Shown: in pieces, positions 39,652-52,624 of the stretch
How positions within the stretch are numbered: the first letter of the stretch is position 1
Layout: the number at the start of each line of letters is the position of its first letter
Assembly (NCBI GenBank): GCA_022605955.1
Contig: JAKCOZ010000003.1
Location: forward strand, 57,226,179 to 57,290,178
Source of the DNA: Rallus limicola
Lineage: Eukaryota > Chordata > Aves > Gruiformes > Rallidae
Direction of reading: 5' to 3'
Length of the DNA: 64,000 bases
Translations under genes and position numbers: made by a program
The notes under the pieces: generated by a model
The model's input: the letters and a program-made list of their open reading frames with translations, nothing else
Databases searched by the model: none
What the model was told of the DNA's origin: nothing

Positions 39652-40099
39652 AGAAGTGTCATTTTATTGGGTTTTTTAAATTAAAAAATAAAAGCTGTTG
39701 TTTTGGACCTCGTAACACCCATTTTCTGCGAGAGCAGTTAGGGCTCATTGCTGCCTAAGAAGCATAAACACCTTCGGCTCTGCAAACCCCTCCAGCCTCC
39801 CGGCGTGTGCTCTCAGGGCTCTGACTCCCTCCTGGGAGAGGGCTGTCCCGGACCCCACCTGCCCCCCCCTCCACCGGTAGCAGGGACCGAAGCAGCGGCT
39901 CGCAAAGGGTTAACCTTGTGAGCACCGACACGTTGAGGGGGAGTAGCCAAGACCGAGCAGCAAAAACATCATAGCACATTCCTGGGTAGTCCTCAGCTGC
40001 CAGCATCTGATTAAAACCATATCTCTCGCTGTGAGTGGCTAACTAATCTGAAGGCGAGAGTACAACCGAATATTTAACCGGGGCGCCGGTCCCAGTCAG

Positions 40100-40150
40100 G
40101 CTACTGGCTGCGGCTGTCGGATCATGCACGGAGCGGCACGGATCTAGCCT
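40100..40150 (+). other. DAB2: DAB2 exon 1 (5' UTR)
   Basis: The exon ends at 40,150, where a strong donor (GTAAGTAG) starts at 40,151. It contains no DAB2 coding sequence; the start codon lies in exon 2 after a 12.3-kb intron, as in mammalian DAB2. The 5' boundary is uncertain and is placed about 25 bases past the TATA-like box. It contains a short upstream ORF at 40,124-40,147. Confidence 0.65.
40124..40147 (+). promoter_or_regulatory. upstream ORF in DAB2 5' UTR
   Basis: An ATG at 40,124 opens a 7-codon frame (MHGAARI) closed by TAG at 40,145-40,147, three bases before the exon 1 donor. It lies entirely within exon 1 if transcription starts upstream of 40,124. The ATG context (GATCATGC) is weak, lacking a purine at -3 in the favoured sense and G at +4. 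It would be read before the main ATG, so it could modestly dampen translation; function is inferred only. Confidence 0.45.
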
Positions 40151-40235
40151 GTAAGTAGATTTGCGATGCGGGGCTCGGCTCTTGCAAAGCTTGCGGGGCG
40201 GGGGGCTGTCACCGCGGAGGGGAAGGTGGAAGGGG

Positions 40236-40371
40236 AGAGTGGGGATGGTTTGGTGGGTTGGGGTTTTTTTTGGGGTGTTTTCTGTGAGTTTGCTTTGGGG
40301 TTTATTTTATTTTTGAATTAATTTTTTGGTTTAGGAATTTTTTTTTTTTGTATGGCTTTTTTTTTTTCCCC
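40236..40371. repeat. T/G-rich low-complexity stretch in 5' end of intron 1
   Basis: Long mixture of T-runs and G-runs (T8, T12, GGGG words) splitting the CpG island on the sense strand. No coding potential. Confidence 0.9.
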
Positions 40372-40816
40372 GGGGACGTGACAGCCCACCAGCGGGACAG
40401 GCTGCGGTGGGGGCTAACAAAGATGGGGAGCCGGGGCCGCTCCAGCCGCGGCCCGGCCGGGGCTCAGCCTGGCGGCCGCTCTCCTCTCCCGGCGGCCGCG
40501 GCAGAAGGCGCCGGCGGGGCTGCGCTTCGCCGCCCAACGCCGGAGAAGTCGCGGCGCTGGCCGGGCGCCGGCAGCGCTTGAGGCGGCCCCGGCCCCCCGA
40601 AGGAGTCTCGGTCGCCCCGGGGCGGGGGGGGGTGTTGGAGGGGAGTCGGCGCTGCCCGAGCCGGGCTGCTGGGGAGCGCGTCCCGGCTGAGGAGGGGTGG
40701 CAGCCGCCCGCATCCTGTCCCGGGCTCTGGCAGGGCCGGCGCCCCGGAGAAGCTTGTGTGCGAAGAGAAATAAATGTGCGTTTTCACTTGTGTGTGCGAA
40801 GAGGAAGGAGTTATGG

Positions 40817-40844
40817 AAAAAAAAAAAAATATATATATATAAAA
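40817..40844. repeat. A13 followed by TA repeats
   Basis: Thirteen A residues followed by about five TA units and A4, at the downstream edge of the CpG island. Confidence 0.95.
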
Positions 40845-43080
40845 GCACTTAATTTCACATAAATTATTGATACAAAAGGATCTCTCTAGTAGCAGAGAGG
40901 AGAAAAGGGCTCAGATGCTGTGAGGCAGGGATGGGGTTTTGTTTTGGACCCTTGTTCGGTGTACCCCTGTCAGCTGTTGAATTTCAGGATGCTACCTGTG
41001 CCTGTGTGAAACGGGCAGGTGTCCGGGATTAACTGGAATAAGTCCTCTATCTTGTCAGAGACACTGACTTCCAGCTGGTGAGACTTTAAGTCGAGTGATC
41101 ATAATACGACACTAGGTTTGGGTAGTGCTGTGACGAGTCGGGTAAGGCAGGTGTTGCAAATAGACCTGGACTTCTCTTAGCAGAGTTTTTACTTCTCAGA
41201 TTAGTTGTTGCTGATTACTTAAGCACGTACTAGGGAAGCATGCAAATCCACAAGTAAGGTAGGATTAACTGATTTTTTTTCTCTTTTTTTACAGGAGTGG
41301 TGGTGAGGAATTGTTTTAATCTTCACTTAATGAAGGCACTTGCCTTGACGTTAAATTTCTGCCTTGAATGCCTTCTGTAACTTCCATAAAAAAGGCTGCT
41401 CAAAATGGAGCAAATCTGAGAGTGTATAGGCTTATATTTGCTTGTTGCATGCTTGGGGATGGGAAGACCTCTGACAGCAAACTAGAGATGTGGCTTCAGT
41501 TAAAGAATGGTAATTAGGAAGCTGTGTGGTGTAGCTGGCTGTAAAGACTTACCAGGCACTGGTAAATTGAAAATATGTGCTTGTGTTGGATAGCGAATGG
41601 TTACGCAGTTAGAATGCTATCAGGTCTTCAGACCAGCTTCTACTAGGACCTTCTAGGAGGTGAGTGAAGCAGTATGTGGCTGACTGAAGAGGTGAATCAG
41701 AATACAAAGAAGGTATCTTCAGCTGAGAAGGGGACTGTTAGAGGGAATTCAAAGAACCACTGCATTTGCATTCAACACACTGGTTTTTGAGGCATAATGT
41801 AACTTCCAAAATGTTTCTGACTGGTCTGAGGATGTCATCAAATCTAAAGCAGAAATTTCTATTAATAGTAACGCACTAGAGTTACAGTTGGAGGAAGACA
41901 ACCAAATAGTAGATATAGTAAGGTGGATGTGAGTGCTAAATGGGTGTCAGGTGAACTGTCAGAGAAGAAGCTTAACTAGCAGACTTCATGCTTTGGAGTA
42001 TAGGAGGGCTCAGGGCAAAGTGGATTGCATGCCAGGTGCTCCAAATCTTCAATAAAGAGATGGTTATGATGAGGGAAATCTAACAGATCTTGTGTGCTTG
42101 TCACTGTAGGTGGGAGACTGGGGGAATGATGAATGCTACTCTGATAGTCCTGTGACTTATACTACTTATAATTTCTTTTTCTCTTACTTCAAACATAGCT
42201 ATTGGCTGAGTACCAGAGGCTGTGCTCAGCACTATCAGTTTGAAGGATGGGCCAAATGCCAGAAATCTGGCATGAGTTTCTTTTTGTGAAGGTAGAGACA
42301 GTTATCTGTTCTAACATGTGCCTTCTGCAATGTTTCTAAATAGCTCTATGCATCTCTAGCTCTTTCTCACTGAGAAGGTATTGCTTGTCAAAGTGCCTGT
42401 GTAACTGTATTATCAGGAACTGCAGATGGTAGCAGCTATGGATATACTTCTTCCTTAAGGCCTTTGTCACTAGCAGATATGGAGGAAAATATCTAAATGG
42501 GTGAATATAATATATGCAGAGGGCAGAAAAAAGAGCTCTTAAGAGTTTTGTCTCTGTAGGAGACCAAATAAATACACTTAGCTTCAATGAAGAAGGAATC
42601 AAGGGCTGGTGTCTGGCAGGATGTTTAGGATTTTAAAAAAATGGCTTGAGATATGAAATAGATGGAATCACGTAATATGTTGCACTCATTGAATGTTGTT
42701 GCCAAACCTACAGATTCTTCTCTATTGATGCTTTTTTCTTCTGGTGAACTTCACACTGCTAGGACACTAGTGTGACCTGCTGGGTTAACCCAGTTCTTGG
42801 GAATGCCTGTGGACTTTATTCACCAAGGCTAGCAATACGGGAGCACTACAGAAGCATGAAGTTACTTAAACAATGTAGCAATAAATTCCACATCTAGAGA
42901 AAGCCAGATTGTTCTGGAAACAGTGGTGATGGTAGAAATCCTGCTTGCTGGCCTACTTCTGTCAAAGCAAGTGGTGAAGAGATAGGATGAAGGTAACTTG
43001 AAATCTGCCGGGATTTTGGAGACAAACCTAGTCTGCATGCAAAATCTAAGGTATTACTAGTAAAATAAGACTCTCCCCCT

Positions 43081-43124
43081 GCCCCCATCCCCCCACCCTC
43101 CCCGGGGGGTGTGGAGGGGAGGGA
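43081..43124. repeat. C-rich then G-rich inverted repeat in intron 1
   Basis: CCCTCCCC (43,096-43,103) pairs with GGGGAGGG (43,116-43,123) across a 12-base G-rich loop. The left arm lies in a longer C-run tract from 43,075, so quadruplex or i-motif structures compete with the hairpin. Confidence 0.85.
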
Positions 43125-46100
43125 AATGCTCACATGGTGAGCTTCTGCTGTGAAATACAACTGAGCATAAGCCACTCCCTACCTCAGCATGGTCTCTGCA
43201 GAAATACAAGTTGGGGTTTTGTTAAAAGGATCAGTTGGAGTAAGGTGTCTAAGTACCGTAACTAACAAAACAAACTGACTTTAAAAACCTGATTGTTAGG
43301 CTGTATCTGAGTTCAAGGGTCTCCCGATTATAAAGAAGTGGGATGAAGCATAGTGGCAGGCCTAGTTAATAAACAAGAGGTACTAATTTCAACAAGAGCA
43401 GCTGGGCAGCTAAGTGCTGAACAAAGCATCTTCTTCGATCTAATGCTTGTCAGCACTGAAGGATGGGGGCACAGACCATTCCAGTTATCCCTTTTCTGAA
43501 GAATGTGCCTTGCATATGCTACAGAGTGCTTAAGGATGAAGTGTCTCAATGTGACATTTTTTAAAGCTTCATAGTTGGTGCATGTCACCTTAAATATCAA
43601 GGCTCTGGCATTACAGGACCAGTTAAGGACAGACTGCAGGCCTTGGGAGCTGAGTTTCGTGCTTCTCCTTTAGTTTGTCACATCCTTAAGCAGTAAAATG
43701 AGATGTAAAATACTTCTGTTGAAGAGCTAATCCTCATCAAGTACCTCTGAGAGACAGGATAAGAGACCTTTACCTTGACAGTCAGGAGGCTTCATGATGC
43801 TGATCCCTAGAAAGGGACAAGTTCCAAACACTAAGAATGCAGGGTTAATGCTGCAGCCTGTGTTTCTACCTTAAAGATTTATTATGTGGTCTCTCGTAAC
43901 AGGGTTATTAATCCTTTAAGGAAGGGCACAAAGACCATTATATGAATAAGGACTGGTTTTCTAGTAGCTTGAATAGTAGATTGATCTGCAAACAGCTGCT
44001 AGCCTGACTGATTGAAGGTAAAAATCTATAGCAGGATGGAAGGCTGACCCTTGTCCTTTCATGTTTCAGATGAATGAGGGCATGCCCATAATATGATATC
44101 AAGACCATCATAAACATCAAAAATTAGAACCTGGTCAGGTTTACTTTAGAGTCTGGATTTAGGAGTGATAATGTAAGTTTCCTCTAATGTAAATAACAAA
44201 TGTGTGACTCCAATTACCAATAGAGAAAATTATTGCAGAATAGCTTCATCTATGAAACTTGACTAGCTGTTTAGTAGGACTAAAAGCTGAAAGAGCTGCC
44301 ATGGAGATCTGAAATCCTGGATGGTCTTTTTTAACATCTGGCATAGATCTTTCTGTACCATATTTATAGATTTGTATCTTTAGTTATTCATTGCCTTTCT
44401 TGCGGCATATACAAGGAAGATCTGGGGCTCTTGGTAATGGCTAACCTTGAAGGCAAGTGTAACTCCTGTGTGCTTCATAATGCCTAACTCAGGACTGAAG
44501 CTGCTCTAAAAGAGCCTGCCCTCATAAGGTGCAAACAGGAGTTTCATCAGTCATCTTTTAGAATGTCACAAATGTAACTTGAATCCATTATAGAAGACTG
44601 TGTGGAGATTGACTCTTACTACAGTGACTACTGCAGAAATAGCTGGAGCTTGGTGGAGGGTTTCTGAAGTGATGTGTAAGGACAGGTTTTGGCTGCGAAG
44701 AAAAACTGGTACTTCACACTGGGGTCATGGCTATATGGTTTTAGGTTGGGTGAATGTAATAATACAGCACAATCCTGCTGTTCATACAGATACATTGTGA
44801 ACAGGTAGAGAACACTTACAGTTCAGCACAGGATGCACAGAACATGTGCAATCTCTCTCCATACAGCTTGCACACACCCAATCTGTAAAGAGGGATAACT
44901 CTGCTAGCACTGGACAGTTAACAGCATGCAGCTGAAATAACCTATGATAACAGCTTCAATATGTGAAGCTCCTTCTCTGAGGAAGGGGGAGAAAAGCATG
45001 GTTATTGGCAAGCATCCTTTGCTACACTCACTAGCAAGAAGATCAGAAACAGTCCTCCTAGGCAGGAGGGAGTGCGGAGTACAGTTGGAATTGTTAGAGC
45101 TGTTGCCTGGTTCAAACCAGTATGCATCTGAGTAAACACTAGCAGCCTTGATTAACAACTGCTTGCTTCCAGGTGGTTTGGTATATCCAGTGAGTTGCAA
45201 CAAGTAGTATGGACAGAAGATTGAGTTGTATCCACTGCAGGCACATGGCTTGAGATTCCTTATCTGGTGAGCAGGCGGGTGATGCTTTCCTGAGCAATAG
45301 CTCTAACAGATCTGAACTCTGGCTCAGGAGCCACTGATTTCAGAGGCTTCAGCACTGGAAACTGGAGAGAGTGGTATAAAGGAGTGGCTGCTTAGTGTGC
45401 TGTCTTTCTGGAAGATTGCTATGAAGAAACTTCTGGATAATCTAAGTATATAATCTAATAATAAGCTTATGTTACTAACTGAGTAGTGCTCTCCAAGAGC
45501 ATAGTACAATACCTTTCAATCTCACTTTAAAAGGAATCTTGGAGTTCAGATGCTGATATTGCTGGTACTAGGAATGAAGGAGTTTCTTAAGCTAAGAAAT
45601 CAAGTAATATGTTGGAATGCTAAATACTGAACAGAAAGTGGAAAGGTTGGTACCAAGACTTGTTGCAAGATGCTGCACTGTACCTGGAACAAATTGTAAT
45701 TTGAGATGGACAGGCTCAGTGTCTGGACACCACCTTTGAACACTGAAGTTCCTGCCTGAAGAAAAGTCTTATCAAACAGACTATGACAGTGCTAATTCCC
45801 TTCAGGTTAAGACTAAGTCTTCAGGGAACCAGATATCACTAGGTCATGAAAAGAATTTCATTTTCTTCCTTTAAAGTAAGCAGAGGTCACCACTTGCTCA
45901 TTTGTATCATTCCAAGTTGTTAGTCAGGTACAGCTTGTTTTAACTGGTCATGACTTCTCCTGAGCCCTCTGTTCTAGTATTCCTGCAACAGCTGTATTTA
46001 TTCCCATGACAGGTGGACAAAAAGTCCAAAATAGAGCTGCTATGGTAGGTAGCTAGAGATGTAACTAATTGTCTCATCAGAAATTATGTGCTCAAGAGCA

Positions 46101-49100
46101 TAGTACAATGGCAAAAATAACAGTTCAATTGTACCATTTCCACTGAGTGACCTGTTGGTTCCAGCTGTTAACTTAGTGATGCTCACTTGGCTGAGACTGT
46201 CATGATTCAGGCTTGCAGTAAATGCTTTCAGGAAGTTAGCAAGATCACAGAAATGCAAACTAAAATCCAAACAGCTCAGGGGGAGACTCAGACCCTGATA
46301 CAGTGAGAACAGACTGTTCTCTTCAAATGATGAAATTGGAGTTGGCAGATTGACTTAACTGGTAAGATGTCTGGTAGTTTATTGGGTATGATCCTGCACT
46401 AGCAATGGTACGTGACAACGTCCCATAGCTGACATGACTGAGTACTAGGATCTTTATCTACTTTGCAGTTTGTACTGGGGGAAGCAGGTATTTCCCTGAT
46501 GTGTCCATTACCACACTTCTACCCCATGATGATGAATGTCACCCTTCCCTGTTTCTCATTACTGGTCAGGGATAAGAATAGCAAGTGAACTATGTGCTGA
46601 GTACTGCAATATGTAAGTACAACTACAGCTTATTGCAAAAGGGTATTCCTTGACATAAGGCTGCTTCAATACCTCAGCAAAGTATTGATCCATCTCTTGA
46701 GAGGACAGAACTGCAAACAGATATTAAAGAAAGCTGTGTGAGAAGCTCTCTAGAGTAAAATCCTGTTAATCTAGAAACATTCTGGACAATGGGCCAAGTG
46801 CCTGGTTTAACTACACCAAGTTAGTGGTCTCTTGACCACAAGTCATGTTTCTAACTACCTGTGGCCTAAGCAGGACAGTTACACAGGTGGGTGCATTGCT
46901 AATCTAGATGTTGGTGTTTCTGGGGATGACAGATAGCTTTACTTGCCAGGCTGGATGGGTGAACATTTTTTTTTCAGTTGTCTCTCTTACAACACTAACC
47001 ACAGGAGCTTGGGTTAGACTTAACAGTATAACAGCCTATATTCAGTCATTTTTCTGGTAAATGGTGTTGCTCTTGCATTCCAGGCATGGCACAAACTGGA
47101 AGGGACCAGTTCCCAAGCTGTCTATGAACTCTCTTCCACCACTTGTCTTCAAGCAGGTATTTGTTATGTATGTCAACAATACATATCCAGTGTAAGGCAC
47201 CTGTAGGTAAGACTAGTACCTCTCATATCTGTTAGACAATGGACATGCTAGCTCCTAACAGACTAACCTGGTTGTTTTAATAGAGAAAGTACACTAATGG
47301 TAAAGCTTAATCAGAACAAGCAGGTGGAATTTTCCATCTAAATCCTAGTTATCTTGTGTCATATGGAAGGTTTATTCAACTGGTACACTTGAACACTGTC
47401 TGATGCTAGAGCGATGGGTGTTCTAGTCATGAATCAAAACACTTGAGATATTTTATTTGACGACTCAGCATGAGTGATCCCGTTTAAAAGGCAAGAGTCT
47501 GAATAGCACATTCATGTTTCTGACTCATTAATGCATGCCTAGTGCTTCTCAAGGCTACTTGGGACACTACCACTGCAGCAGGAACTAGGCAGAAAATGTG
47601 ATCGTTATGTACGTAGGGATTTGTTATATGCAGTTCTAAGTCAGAAATGCAGTATTGTACTTCTAATGTGCATAGACTGCTGCTAGTCAAGATAGACTAA
47701 AGGCTAACAACCTTTAGTTATGATGACTAGGAAGAGTCAAAGTTGTAAAGCCAGATAACATTTTCTAATAATGGACTATTTCTTCAGACTGCAAAATTGA
47801 AGTCCTGAAATTGCTTGAGAAGATAGCTTGTTTTCAGAAGGCTGATAAACAGCTCTTCTGTAAAGAACTTGACAGCTAGAGATACTTCTAAGAATACCTT
47901 ATGCTGGTCCTGATACCACCTTCTAACCAGAAGAACCTGACTAACTCTTCAGGAAGGTGCAGGGGAGGGAACAGCCTGCCTTGGAAGCATGTTCAGCACT
48001 TGAACTATTGTGCTTCCGGTTACTACTTCATCTTAACAGGCTGTATTGCACTTGGCAGTAAAAGCTTCTCTTGTCCTCTCCTGGCCTTTCAGATTCTAAT
48101 TTGAGGTTAATATTTACATGCAATAACTCTTTAAGCTGAATCATGTACTTGGAGTATCAAGGGACAAAGAAGCACAGGCTGTGAAAAGAACAAAGTATTA
48201 GACTACTGAGCAGATGTTTATCTGCATTAGCTCTAGATTCTTTCAGTGTCCCTAAACTCTTCTTGAACAAGCATTTATCAATGCTGAGGTAATTATCTCT
48301 GTCTGTTGAGAGTAAAAAGCTGTTTGGGTGAGGATAATTGTTCAGTCTTTAAATCCCATGACAGACTACACCTGTAATGAAGATTCTTAAGCCCCTGTGC
48401 GTAGGACAAAAATATAATCGTTAAAGGTAGCTACCATGTTGTGACATCTTGCTCAAATAAGGGATAATTGTGAAAGCATCTCTTAATGGAAACTAAATGT
48501 TGCTCAACAAAGCTGTTTGGCATGTACTTCAAGTCTTGCTAAGAAACAGGTATTTCAAGGATGCCTTGTCACTATCTCCCCTGAACTCCCTACAGCTAGG
48601 TATGTCCAAAGTCTTGAGACTGACTTTCCCAGAGTAAATGTCTAGCAATAAAATACAATGCTTGCATGGAGAGTTGACAGACTTGAGACAGTAGGTACCA
48701 CTTCAGACTTCTGGACCTATGTGTGTCAAGGGCCCGAAATGGCCTTTCCTTAAGGAGTAAGCAGTACTTGTTCTTCATAGGATAGTCCCTGTAGGGAAGG
48801 AGGAAGATACTATTAGTGGTCTCTTAAGCTTTTTCTGGAGTAGATTGAAAAGTTGGTGATCAAAATATGGTCAGTATCTACTGATACAGGAAAGTTTGGG
48901 GCATTTCTCCCAGGGTAGCGACATCCATAGTTCTTCAGTCTAAGATTTGAAACAGTACGTTTAGCGTAGTAGCTAAATGGGCTATACAGCTGCATTGTGA
49001 GTAATTAAGCTGTGGTGAAAGCTGTGGAGGAGACTCAAAAGGCATTGCTTAACAGTCTGAAATAGTTTCCAGAGCAGCTATCTTCTTGTTGGCTATGCCG

Positions 49101-51451
49101 GTGTAACTGAGTGTATGACTGTCCTTGCAGAAAAGCTCATACATCTCTGGCCCAGCCTTACTGCTCACTGACTCTTTTCTGAAACTCAGAATCCAAGTGT
49201 AATACAACAGTTCTAGTCTCTTGTTGCCTTAGCCCTGCAGTCTGACTAAAGCACTGTTAAGGGACTGATGACTGTGAAAGGATGGCTCCAAGCACAACTT
49301 GCAAACAGAAGACTTTTAACTTGACTTTAGTTTCCAGCACTTTCCATTAAGATAAAACAAACTTAAAGCTGTGCAAAGTCTTTGCTTTAGATCCAAGTTA
49401 AGTGTGACATAGAACCCAAATTTAATTGTGGCTGAGGCTTTCATACACCAAGCAGAATAGATTATTGCTAGCTAAAGCCACAAAAAGTTGTACCTCACTC
49501 CAGTGAATTTTTAAGGCAAAGCCTGGGGCAAATTTGTGCTGGTCTTGTGGCTTAACTGAGATATCAAGAAGCATTTATATAAAATATGAACATATATTAA
49601 GGCATCCTTTAACTATGCTTGCATTCTTAGTTCAGCTAATTCACGTGCTCCAGTATTTTCTTCTAAGGTAGGATAAATAACTCTTGTGTACTGTGAGCTC
49701 TCAGTAGGTGCAATGATCTGTGCTAGACCTCTGAGGGGAGAGTATGTCCTGCAAACTGGTCAGAAAGCCCTCATGGACTTTCTCAAATTGCATTGGCAAT
49801 ACTGAGAACAAGCTTTTCTCTGGTAAGACAAGGGATACTGGCAAGGTTTCAGCCAGACTTGTGTGTACCCTTGCCCATCTTCTGCCTTGGCGTTTTGTGC
49901 TGTATTGCTCTGTGCAAATAAGTGATCCAGCTTCCACTGGGTTGAGGCAGATGGTAATAATGTAGGGATGACTAAAGTTTAAAGATAACTGCCCACCTGA
50001 ATTTCTACCACTTTACAGGTGCCCAGTGAGCTCGTGTTTGTGCATATTTGCTTCTCCCTAGGTTATTTGCTTGTTACTGCCTCTTAACTTTATTTCAGAG
50101 TGAGATACTTACTGTGGCTGTGTAACACCAGAGCTGAGTGTAGCTCTACCAATTACATCAGGGAAGCAGTGTTGCTGGCAGGCAAGACTCAGCACCCTGA
50201 GGTTATTTTTCCTGCATGGAACAGGGACTCTGTTCCTGGAGAGCATGTCTTAACTCTGTTCTTCTCCAGGCCTTTTCATTCTGCTCTCTAAACAGTAACC
50301 TTCCATATGTGGGTGGGTGTTAAACTAACGATTCAACCTTAACTCTGTTCTTTCTTCCTCTCTATTGCTGAAGGACTTGATAAATCTAGGGACAAGGTCA
50401 CTACGTGGAAGTCTGAAGAATATCTCCACCAAAAACTACACCATCAGGAAAGTTAGTCTAGTTTTAGAGTAGAATTCAGTTTGATTTATTCTACCTGCCT
50501 AATGTGCAATTTCTTTCAATGGGCATGCTCCTTTTTGGCACTGGAGAAAGTATCCTGCAAGCTCCCTGCTGTCTGTAAGTTTCTCCCTTTGCTGCTTTGT
50601 AAGAATAGGCACAACAAACCACTCTTCTAGTGCTAACATTTCCTAAATAACCATAACTTGCTATATAAACTCTTCTTCTATCATCTCTTTCAACTCGGAA
50701 CTGCTTGAAATTTTTTACAGCAACACCTTTGTTTCCTTGTATCCCAAAGTTATGGCCAGGTAAGTTGCATACAAAGGAGAACAGGTATAGCTACCAGAGT
50801 TTTTTTCCCTGAGTGTTTTTATCTGTGATTTACATGAGCAATGCTAAATGTAATTCACAAACTATCTGGTAAGCACCTAGATCTAACTTTGCTTCTATTA
50901 ACAGCAAGTTCCTTAAAGGCCTGCCTCATGTCTAAACGGGAACGGAGACCTTCAGGTAGAAATTCTGTCTTAAAGACCTAGGAATTTGTGTTCTTCCTAG
51001 GTTAGAATCAGTTAAACATTGGCATACATTACTTAGTTACTGACAAGCTGGATGAGTCAGTCTGTAGCTATTGAGGTAGTAATGAATTGAGGGAAGATGA
51101 GAAGGCTTGAGTGAGAGGAAAAACCCTGAAATAACTTCCAAGGAATGGATAAAGAATTAGGTGTAACTACAGCAAATAAGGAACAAGATACTTAGTATTA
51201 GAAGCTTGTAATTCTCAAGGATAAGCAATGCCTCAACACTGGTATCTAGGTACATAGTATGTATCATAGTGTGTTGGATGAAAGGGGTGGCTTGTGTGCT
51301 TGCCTAGTTATAGGGGAAATTACTAGCTGAGGGTAGCACCAACTACTTAACCATCTAAACAATCTCACAGCTTCAGTTGTTACCCTAAAGTTTAAGGGAC
51401 TAACTGAAGCCACTGCAATACCTCAGACAGCAAGATTCCTAGAACTTGAAT

Positions 51452-51656
51452 ATAGGAAGCTCCACCCAAATATGTGGAGGAACTTTGCTGTGAGGAGCAG
51501 GCCACTCAAACAGGCTGCTCAGAGAGGCTGTGGAGTCTCCATCTCTGGAGACATGGAAAACCTGACTGGATGCTGTCCTGTGCAGTGTGCTCTGGTGGGG
51601 GATTGGACTAGATGATCTCCAGAGGGCCCTTCCAACCACTATCATTCTATGATTCT
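51452..51656 (+). mobile_element. CR1 LINE 3' fragment in DAB2 intron 1
   Basis: Sense CR1 3' UTR, same strand as DAB2: CAGGCTGCTCAGAGAGGCTG, GGAGTCTCCATCTCTGGAGA, GATTGGACTAGATGATCTCC and terminus CATTCTATGATTC. Confidence 0.92.
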
Positions 51657-52497
51657 CTGTTTTTCTAGTAGATGAGAATGTCTAGTTTTTTTGGCTGAAT
51701 ATAGATGATCTTCATATTTTCATAAAGATAATATGAGCCCCTTTATTTTGTAAGTATGAATCAATGCTTTGGCTGTGTAGGAAGAAAACATGGTGACTAC
51801 AGATTATTTAATGTTTTGTATCTGAGGCAAACTGGTCTCATGGCATAGAGGTAAGTTCTATTAGTCCATCATTTCTGTTAACTTGCAGGTATTTTTTTTT
51901 AACTTAAGAAAACCCAGAACACCTAGGGTTGCTTGACTGCTGTTAAGACAAGGGGTTTGGATTTGTTGTTTTTTTCCTGGAACAGCATAAGGAATTTGTT
52001 TTTACCTATCGGTGTATAACCTTAGACTTCTGCTACTTGCAGATGTGAGTAAGATCAGGTGGCTTCTTTTGGGTCTTGGTGTCAGCTTCATGGATGTTTG
52101 GAACAGATCCTAGCAAATGCTTATTGCATTCTCTACTACACAGATGCAGCTAGCAGTACTGGAGAATAGAGCAAAATATCTGAGGTTATATAAATAGCTG
52201 TAAAAGGTAAAAAGCTAACGGTTGACAGGTTAAAACAGTGATGCAAGTACAGCCTGTGGATGTAGGTCAGTGTGATCTACTGATTAGGTATTACTGAGGT
52301 GAGGGTTCATCACCTAGTGTCTATAACTTTGTGCACTCTGTAGCCTGAGATGAACAGATTTTCTGTATGACTGCTGCTAAAACTTTCAAGCTAGTGGACA
52401 CTAGCATTCAGCAGACCAAAACTGGACAAATCTTGACTCTTACTAGACCTGTAACATAGCTGTGTACTAATAGTTTTTTGATTTTTCAAAACTACAG

Positions 52498-52624
52498 CAA
52501 GAACACTTGACCAACATCTACCTGACCACCATGTCTACTGAAGCTGATGCTACTTCTGTCAACAGCCAGCCTGAACAACAAGCTCCACCAAAGGCACAAC
52601 CGTCAAAGAAGGATAAAAAGAAAG
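52498..52624 (+). CDS. DAB2: DAB2 exon 2, start codon exon
   Basis: The acceptor is TACAG at 52,493-52,497 and the donor is GTAAGA from 52,625. The ATG at 52,531 sits in a strong context (CCACCATGT) after 33 bases of UTR. It encodes residues 1-31, starting MSTEADATS and ending in a lysine-rich KKDKKK, plus the first base of a glycine codon. Human DAB2 has the same polar start and lysine run before the PTB domain, where basic residues help bind acidic phospholipids. Confidence 0.96.

Larger units (their letters stand above)
39950..40150 (+). promoter_or_regulatory. DAB2 core promoter
   Basis: This stretch sits immediately upstream of the only splice-competent first exon. A TATA-like TATTTAA lies at 40,071-40,077, about 25-35 bases before the presumed start near 40,100. 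A TEAD/M-CAT type ACATTCCT lies at 39,977-39,984. GC content and CpG frequency rise sharply from here into the island. No start site is directly visible; the location is inferred from exon 1 and composition. Control by GATA6 is reported for mammalian DAB2, but I see no convincing GATA cluster in this core. Confidence 0.6.
40080..40780. promoter_or_regulatory. CpG island over DAB2 exon 1 and start of intron 1
   Basis: Dense CG dinucleotides and very high GC run from the promoter into intron 1, strongest at 40,400-40,760 with repeated CCGG and GCGGC words. A T/G-rich low-complexity stretch (40,236-40,371) splits the island. Open reading frames on both strands here result from the GC richness and are not credible genes. 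This is the typical 5'-end island of a regulated vertebrate gene. Confidence 0.85.
40151..52497 (+). other. DAB2 intron 1 (12.3 kb)
   Basis: Bounded by GTAAGT at 40,151 and TACAG ending at 52,497. Beyond the CpG island it contains a C-rich/G-rich hairpin-capable tract (43,081-43,124) and one CR1 fragment (51,452-51,656). Possible unused or 5'-UTR acceptors exist (for example TTTTTTTACAG ending 41,294), but I cannot support an extra exon. CTAG is unusually frequent. No antisense or nested gene was recognised. Confidence 0.85.

Noticed and set aside
40331..40862. Several 77-151 codon frames on both strands at the CpG island
   Set aside because: Arginine, proline, glycine and alanine-rich translations in all frames are what GC-rich DNA gives by chance; no domain, and they overlap exon 1 flanks and intron 1.
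41280..41400. Possible extra 5' UTR exon after the acceptor TTTTTTTACAG ending at 41,294
   Set aside because: No matching strong donor that I could support, and human DAB2 joins exon 1 directly to the ATG exon in its main form.
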